NCBI GenBank assembly: GCA_001600455.1
Contig: BCKC01000007.1
Span: 2,048,019 to 2,112,018 of the forward strand
Source: Endocalyx cinctus
Taxonomy: Eukaryota; Ascomycota; Sordariomycetes; Amphisphaeriales; Apiosporaceae
Length of the DNA: 64,000 nucleotides
Reading direction: 5' to 3'
Under the pieces are notes generated by a model. That model was not told the DNA's origin. It did not search any database and saw only the letters and a program-made list of their open reading frames with translations. Shown here in pieces: positions 58,145 to 64,000 of this stretch (the stretch's first letter is position 1; each line of letters opens with the position of its first letter). The translations under genes and the position numbers were made by a program.

Positions 58145-59796
58145 CTACTTCCCAAAAAATTTCGTAATTTTCTGGGTACCTGCCTCGCTCTGTTTGGATT
58201 TGGATGGGCTCTTGTTGTTACGTGTAGCGCTGATCTTTGGTCTTCCGCCCATGGCCTTCTGCGGAGAGGGTGACTTCGCAATGCTTGTAGTAGAATTAGA
58301 TGTTGCCACTTTCTTCTGAACTGGGCCCCCATCTTTTTCAACGTCAACGTCTTGACTGTCTGCCTCCCTCTTGACGCCTTTGAATTCTTTGGTTTTGGTT
58401 TCCGGCGCCTCACTTTTTACCTTCGCATCCTCGAGTCCCTCGAAGAGGTGTTCCTCCTCACATTCTTTCTTGACTTTGGAGTTAGGTTCTTCTTTAAACC
58501 CAGTATCTGACGTTGTCTTCTTTTTAGTCGCATTGGCGAAGAAGTTCGCGATATTATTCTTATTCTCCTTGCTATCGACGGGCACGATGAATGTAGGCGA
58601 ATTATTGCCCACCTTTCCCACGTCTTTCGTCACGGGGTATACCTCAAGACCTCCGTCTCCATCGTAAGGTTTCAATAACGACTGCAGCTCCTTCGACCAC
58701 TCGTGACGTTTTGGATCTAGCCACGTCCGCAGCTCTTCGGATCCGTTATCTAGAATAACTGGCATCCGGTCATGAAGGAAGTTGAGCTGCTTGTTCGAGC
58801 TCGTCGTGATGATGGTGTATGTATAGTGTTTCTCACTCTCATCTATCGCACGCAGCGAATCATTTTGATTAGCAAGTCATTGGAATGAGATTTATATAAG
58901 TTCAAAACTTACTCTCGTACTGAACCACATCCCAAAGACCGGCAAAGCACATAAGTTTCCCGTCCTTTCTTTTCACGTAATGCGGTATTTTCTCCCTACC
59001 GCCGTCCTTTTTAAGCCACTCGTAGAACCCTTGAGCGACAACAATACAACGTTTACGGGCCTTCACTGCAAAAAGGTGAGTGAGATTAGCGGTTTAAAAC
59101 TCTCTTATGTTGATTGTAGTTGAATGAGCATGCCGACCACTTACTCGTGCTCCACATACCGCCTCCTTGAGCCAGCGTATCGTCTCTGCAGTTGATAGTC
59201 TTCATCGTGGACTGGTAACCTGGATTTCGTTTTGTCCAAAAGGGAACGAGCCCCCACTTCATAGCCTGTAGTTTGTAATGGATCTGGCCATCGCCATTGG
59301 GTTTATCCGAGGATGTGGATGGTGGTTCGCTATCATTTTCGGCAGTTGCACCATCATCTTCTGTCCTGCTTCCCCGCCGTCTTGCTGGTCCTGCACCCCA
59401 GTCCGGTACATCTGCACGGTATACGATACCGTAATAGCTGGGCGCAAAATTATATGTTTGTCTCGGCTTATGCTCATCATTACCACCTCTGCCTACATTG
59501 CCCCCGTCGCCATCGCTACCGCCGTCGCTGTCATTATCACCATCATTATCATCATCATAATCTGAAGGGGCCTCGTCAGCCGGCATGTTATTTTCCTGCA
59601 ACATGCGACGGATTTGCGTGGGCCGCTGCTCTGGTCAGTGTTTAGATCACTCCATTGTGGCCGCTCTTCCTTGTACGCTCATTATGCGAGATCATCTCTC
59701 GTATCTTCTCTCAAGAGACCTTATGTACTTAAAAGAGAATTAATTCTATTAGAACGACAAGATACTTACCAGACCTAACGCATATCGACCACACAT
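58145..59796 (-). CDS. Abasic-site processing protein (HMCES/YedK, SRAP domain)
   Basis: Minus-strand exons 59796..59770, 59625..59145, 59065..58913 and 58839..58145 give 451 residues. The protein begins MCGRYALGL, so after Met removal Cys2 is the N-terminal nucleophile that crosslinks to abasic sites in single-stranded DNA. Other SRAP landmarks are YNFAPSY, MKWGLVPFW, NCRDDTL, CIVVAQGFYEWLKK with the active-site Glu, and LNFLHDRMPVIL with the active-site His. An acidic/Gly insertion (about residues 28-58) splits the N-terminal part. The C-terminal 190 residues are charged and disordered and end in TQKITKFFGK, close to a PCNA-binding PIP box. The first exon is only 27 bases and holds the catalytic Cys. 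The role in shielding replication-fork lesions is family knowledge. Confidence 0.92.
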
Positions 59797-60680
59797 CTTC
59801 GCTCACTGCGGTTAGATGAGATGAGAAATTGAGCCAATCACGGACGGAGGAAGTGGTCGCCAAGTTCCCGGATTCGGATTTGTGAGGATATGCTAATGAA
59901 TCCTAACTTTCTTCACAGGTGGCAGAAGATAAATATGTGGTAGGCCATTCTGTCAGAATCAGGAATCTGTATCATTTCGTTCATTCTAGTAATGGGGTGA
60001 ACAAAGATGCTTGAAGAGTGATGATGTTATATCGATGGGATGTACTAGCAAGGCAGCTAGAAGTGGAAGCTTGGACCACCTTATCCGCACCGTCAAACAA
60101 TTTGGAAATAGTCTCAGAATCCATGTATAAACAGAGTTAGTGTAGAAGACGTGGAATCACAGGATAATTCAGTCTTTTGAACATCATGGTCATTTCTAAA
60201 ATCGACTAGACGGTTAGAAAAGAGACATATTTTGACGATATTCCTTTTATTTTTTCTAGAATATCTGATTGATTCATATCGACTTCCGAGTTTAGAAACC
60301 CGGTTTATGAACTTTAACCCGAAAAGTATCACACGACAGTGCTTGTAAGAATAAAGAGAAAAGCAAACATCTCATAACACCGAGATCTTTTTCTTCGTCA
60401 CGAGATATTAGGATGACATTCCAGAGCGTCTAAGAGGTTGGGAGGTGTCAGAACCATTTCAATGCATTTTTCATTTCTGCATCGAGTAACTCTTTTCTTC
60501 TTTTTTCGTTTTTTGTTTTGATACCGATTTCACGCCAAAACCAATGCAGAGACCACCACTCCTGAAGTAGAACAATTCCCTTTCTTGTACCGCAAATGAA
60601 ATTCGTGTGGTATAATAATGACGTGACGTGACGTGACAACCCATGACACACAAACCCCAAGTAAGTCGTCGCTGCCCCGC
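59797..60680. other. Spacer between the HMCES-like gene and RPL18
   Basis: The promoter of the HMCES-like gene and the 3' region of RPL18. A small GTGAC repeat is seen near 60623-60637. No gene was supported. Confidence 0.5.
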
Positions 60681-61445
60681 TTACACCTTGAAACCTCTCG
60701 ACCTTCTGCGACCACGAGCCTTCTCGAACTTGCGGCCCTTGGACTGGATGTAGGGTTTCTATATTTGCGGACGGATATTAGTATTCTATCACTTGTAACG
60801 ACCAAAATATTTTATTTGGTTTCCAAATAAAAAAAAGAATATATATCGAGATAAGAGCGTACCTTGTGCTTGTGGGGACCGAAGCCGAAGTGCTTGAAGG
60901 CCTCACGGGCGTTCTTGGGTCCGCGGAGGAGCAGAGTGTTGCTGCCCGTAGGAGCGCGGAGGGCGAGCTGGTCGAGGGTGATGGCCTCACCACCGGCGGC
61001 GACGATGCGGGCACGGGCGGTGGCGGTGAATCGGAGAGCAGCGATGGTCATCTTGGGGACCTCGAGCATGCGGTTGTCGTCGGTGACGGTACCAACGATA
61101 ACGACCGTCTTACCCTCATCACGGCTGAGCTGGCCCTTGACGCGGGAGAGCGAAACGGGAGGTCGGTTCATGCGGGACATAAAAAGACGTCGCAGAACGA
61201 CCTTGTTGAAGGAAGAGTCGGTACGGCGCTATTAAAAAAAGGAACAAAAAATTAGTATCGTTGTCGTCGTGTCATTTCATGTCGTGCTCGAATTGGTTCT
61301 CCGATTGAATATTTAGTTGAATTTTCGGTGCACTTACAGCCAAGAACTTGTACAGCTTCACCAGGAGCTTAAGGTAAATGTTGTCGCTCTTAGGAGCCTT
61401 GCGGTGAGTACCGCGGGCCTGTCGGTGGTCGAGATCGATACCCAT
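60681..61445 (-). CDS. RPL18: 60S ribosomal protein L18 (eL18)
   Basis: Minus-strand exons 61445..61338, 61228..60863 and 60758..60681 give 183 residues, the standard eL18 length. MGIDLDHRQ, then [35 protein letters not shown] and the C-terminal [17 protein letters not shown] are the well-known eL18 sequence. It belongs to the large subunit of cytosolic ribosomes. All introns are phase 0. Upstream, an AACCCTAA box on the coding strand (61629-61636) is a likely ribosomal-protein promoter element. Confidence 0.96.
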
Positions 61446-62438
61446 CTTGATGATTGACTCTTTTATTCACAATTGAGTCGATGGGAAGATTATGGTTGTG
61501 CTGTTGGGTTAGTATGACTGAAGTGAAGTAAACTCGCTTGGTAGGTTTTGGTAGGGGTGGGCCAAGGGAAAAAAAAGTTCTAAGCGGGTTGGGTTCAATT
61601 TGTGTGGGTGAGCGGTGAAGAGCGGCAGTTAGGGTTGATTCGGTTGGAAGGTACACAGTACAAAGTACTTAGTAAATTTTTCAATCCGCTAATTAGTATC
61701 TCAGGTGGCAGCAGCTGAAACAGGGTAAGCTTCCAATTACGCAATACAAATCCGAATTATCCCTATCACTCCAATTATTACCTAATCAGCACCCGTCCCA
61801 GGTGCCGAGCCCGTGTAAGTACTTTGTATATTTGAGTACCTGATAGGAATCATTTAAGGAGGTATTGTCACGCATTACAATATCATCCATGCTTTACAAG
61901 TCTTAGATGATCTTATACAACGTCAAGATTTACCATAGTTGATCTTGTTAGGATTTTTTTTTTCTTTTTTAAATCCATGAAACATTATATGTACATGAAA
62001 ATATAACATACATATACGTATGCTCCTGTGCCTGTATCTTTGCTAACAACTTCCAAGCAACACAGTAGGTAATGTCTTTTTCATATCTCATCCACATTTA
62101 AACATGAATCGAAGAGATACTTTTACACTCTTGGAACATTGTGTTGTTTCCCCTCTTGTTTTTATCTCTATGGTCTACCAAATTTCCCAATGATTGATAG
62201 AATGTATATCACTCCACCTCTTTCGTCTTCGAATATTCGATTGCAGGCCTGGCCGAGTAAGGAGAGCTGTCTCTAGTCTCTCGATATTTCCATCCCGGTG
62301 TACAATGGTTATGGACGGGCTAAGGAAAGCGTCTAAAATCTAGTAGTATAAAAAATAAGTACAATTCGTGCTTTATGCTAGAATAAAGGCTGCTGGTGCT
62401 ATCCAGAAGTCAACCTGTCATCCAACTTCTTCTGTTTT
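61446..62438. other. Spacer between RPL18 and the carrier gene
   Basis: The RPL18 promoter (with a telo-box at 61629) and the 3' region of the carrier gene. The middle is AT-rich with a T-run at about 61955. No further gene was seen. Confidence 0.5.
61629..61636 (-). promoter_or_regulatory. Telo-box (AACCCTAA) in the RPL18 promoter
   Basis: The word AACCCTAA reads on the RPL18 coding strand, 184-191 bases before its ATG. In several fungi the Tbf1 protein binds RMCCCTAA-like boxes in ribosomal-protein promoters. That this copy is bound is inference; position and orientation fit. Confidence 0.5.
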
Positions 62439-63822
62439 TCATAAATTCACGGGTTCTTGTGGTTTCAGCCCCACCAAGAAATCTCGTGTCATTTCAAAAC
62501 TCAACCAGTTAGCCGCCATGCTAGGGGCGACTTTTAGTAGGTTGGGGAAAAGGCCTTTGTATAGCCCTCGTACGCCTTCTTGGGTCACGATAACCCGGAT
62601 AGCGTCAGATATCGACTTGTATTGGTAACCCATACCGGACATGGTATTAATCTGGAATCTTCGTCGTAATACATCACTACATCACTCCCATGTTAACAGC
62701 AGTTCGGCGGAGTTCGCGATGATGAAATCTACTCACAAGGGATATGTGCAAGTCTGAGCCACAGCGCCAGAAATAGCACCAGCAAGTAGTTTTCGCATCG
62801 CGCTCGGGTTTTTGTCTCCTTCAGGAGTTAGGTGCTTTCGTACCAGCTCGTATGTCATAAAGTTTAGACCGACCTAGCAGCCCAATCAACCGTCGTTAAC
62901 GCCTCTGCAGACCGTCATGGGGAATAGGGAACATACGTATGGGGCTACTCCTGCAACCGTAGGTATTATACCGCGATATAAAGCCGATATACCACCCTCC
63001 TGCTTATACATTTCGAGCATTGTCGTCCACATGCCGGGAAGTTGGTCTCTCGGAGTATTGCCCAGCGCGGCAAAAGAGGCTGTTTGAATCGAAAGTCGCG
63101 TGCGCACGATATCGAGTGGGTATGTGAAAAAGACCGAAGTGATACCTGCAATACCACCGCACACCAATCTTTCGATATGGTTCATCACATAGCCTTCTTT
63201 CGTCTCGAAAAAGTGCTGTGACTTCCAGTCAGCACGGTCCAATACATCATAGGATCCACTTTCAAGATTTTTTCCCCCTCCTTTTTCAACCCGGGCCTAG
63301 CAATATATTTCCTCAGACACGGGCAGACGGGGTAGGTAGCTTACTCTCTTATACAGGTTATAACTACCGAACTGGACAGCGGAGTACGGGACAATACGAA
63401 TGCAATTGGTACCGTTTCCGCGCATGAAACCTCTCCAACCTTCCTCCTGCCACATCTTGCCGAGGGCCTTGCCCACCGATAACTTATACTCGTTGTGGCC
63501 GGCGCTTTGGACTTGGAACAGGATCTTTAGGCGTTCGAGCGGCGATACGACGGTTCGGGAGACGGCGCCGGCTACGCCTCCGGCGCAGAAGGAGGCGGCG
63601 ATCGGCTGAGAGACGAAGTCTTTGGCCTGCGCGAGTTTACCTATATTGGCATACCCAGCCTTGACGACATCCTCCGGGTTCTATATATACAAGAAAAAAT
63701 CATATGGTGTTAGCGGGGAACTGTAGCAGAAAGTGTGGCATAGCATAGCATAGCATAGCATGCAACGACCAAAGGAAAACCCAATTGTTGAATATTGACA
63801 GGAGCAGACATACGGTCGTCAT
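62439..63822 (-). CDS. Mitochondrial carrier (SLC25; YPR011C-like)
   Basis: Minus-strand exons 63822..63814, 63680..63345, 63296..62937, 62873..62737 and 62676..62439 give 359 residues. The three SLC25 repeats each carry the PX(D/E)XX(K/R) signature: SPLERLK, YPLDIVR and YPFDVLR. Each is followed by the short amphipathic helix pattern ([32 protein letters not shown]). The sequence around [20 protein letters not shown] and [15 protein letters not shown] is what I recall from the fungal YPR011C group (APS/PAPS transport in yeast), related to the CoA carriers; substrate assignment is tentative. The proposed first exon has only nine bases (MTT), so a different 5' start is possible. A 20-residue basic/Gly insertion lies between the first and second repeats. 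Confidence 0.87.
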
Positions 63823-64000
63823 ATTGAAATCTCGGGCAGGGTAGCTTGCATAAAGAGGTTTTTTTGCGTCGCGACAAGGAAAAGATGGGATTTTGGGGTA
63901 ATGGTGGTTGAAATCGATAAGAGCTTTTTAGCAGCTTTTGGAGGTTCGGCGTTCGGGGCGAGGGAGCCTCAAGGATACATCTAAGAGTTTCCTTTCCTCA
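63823..64000. other. Promoter of the carrier gene
   Basis: Short segment upstream of the carrier start up to the window edge; no other gene is visible. Within the first carrier intron, TAGCA is repeated several times near 63739-63760. Confidence 0.5.

Overview
This window is nuclear DNA of a filamentous ascomycete (Pezizomycotina, most likely Sordariomycetes; the class is inference from protein resemblance). Genes are split by short introns of about 50-150 bases with GT-AG borders and CTAAC-type branch boxes. They sit in AT-rich spacers, have pyrimidine-rich leaders, and encode fungal families: an FacB/Cat8 regulator, Con-6, Fic1/Inn1 and the lysine-pathway homoaconitase. I read exon joins by eye from splice sites, reading frame and remembered family conservation; no alignment or transcript data were available.

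Left part (1-24,000): the 3' end of a SET-domain methyltransferase gene; a four-exon acetate-type Zn(II)2Cys6 activator between two spacers of about 3.2 kb; an eight-exon protein with twelve CCHC zinc knuckles; actin-interacting protein 1; ALG13 on the minus strand; mitochondrial ribosomal protein mS35; an RNA gene that I identify as the U2 spliceosomal snRNA; translin; and the GPI-anchor enzyme subunit PIG-F/Gpi11.

Middle part (24,900-46,100): a small Myb-like nuclear protein, a structured 310-base repeat that may be a solo LTR, a glycerophosphodiester phosphodiesterase, a small secreted cysteine protein, mitochondrial homoaconitase (seven exons) and a TMEM234-like membrane protein, all on the minus strand. 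These are followed on the plus strand by an alpha/beta hydrolase, Con-6 and a Fic1-like C2 protein.

Right part (46,000-64,000): UTP15, a dienoyl-CoA isomerase-like enzyme, TFIIH subunit Tfb5, a single-pass membrane protein with two PPxY motifs, an AKR6-type aldo/keto reductase, an HMCES/SRAP abasic-site protein, ribosomal protein L18 and a mitochondrial carrier.

Most genes are single-copy housekeeping functions, not an operon-like cluster. I see no secondary-metabolite cluster, CRISPR array, intact transposon or convincing tRNA. A thread is splicing: the U2 gene shares the window with two introns that appear to use GC instead of GT donors (translin and LYS4) and with several very short coding exons. 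I did not find a clearly new multi-gene system. The items most worth a second look are the U2 gene, the hairpin-rich repeat, the GC-AG introns, the 12-knuckle protein and the PIP-like tail on the HMCES homologue.
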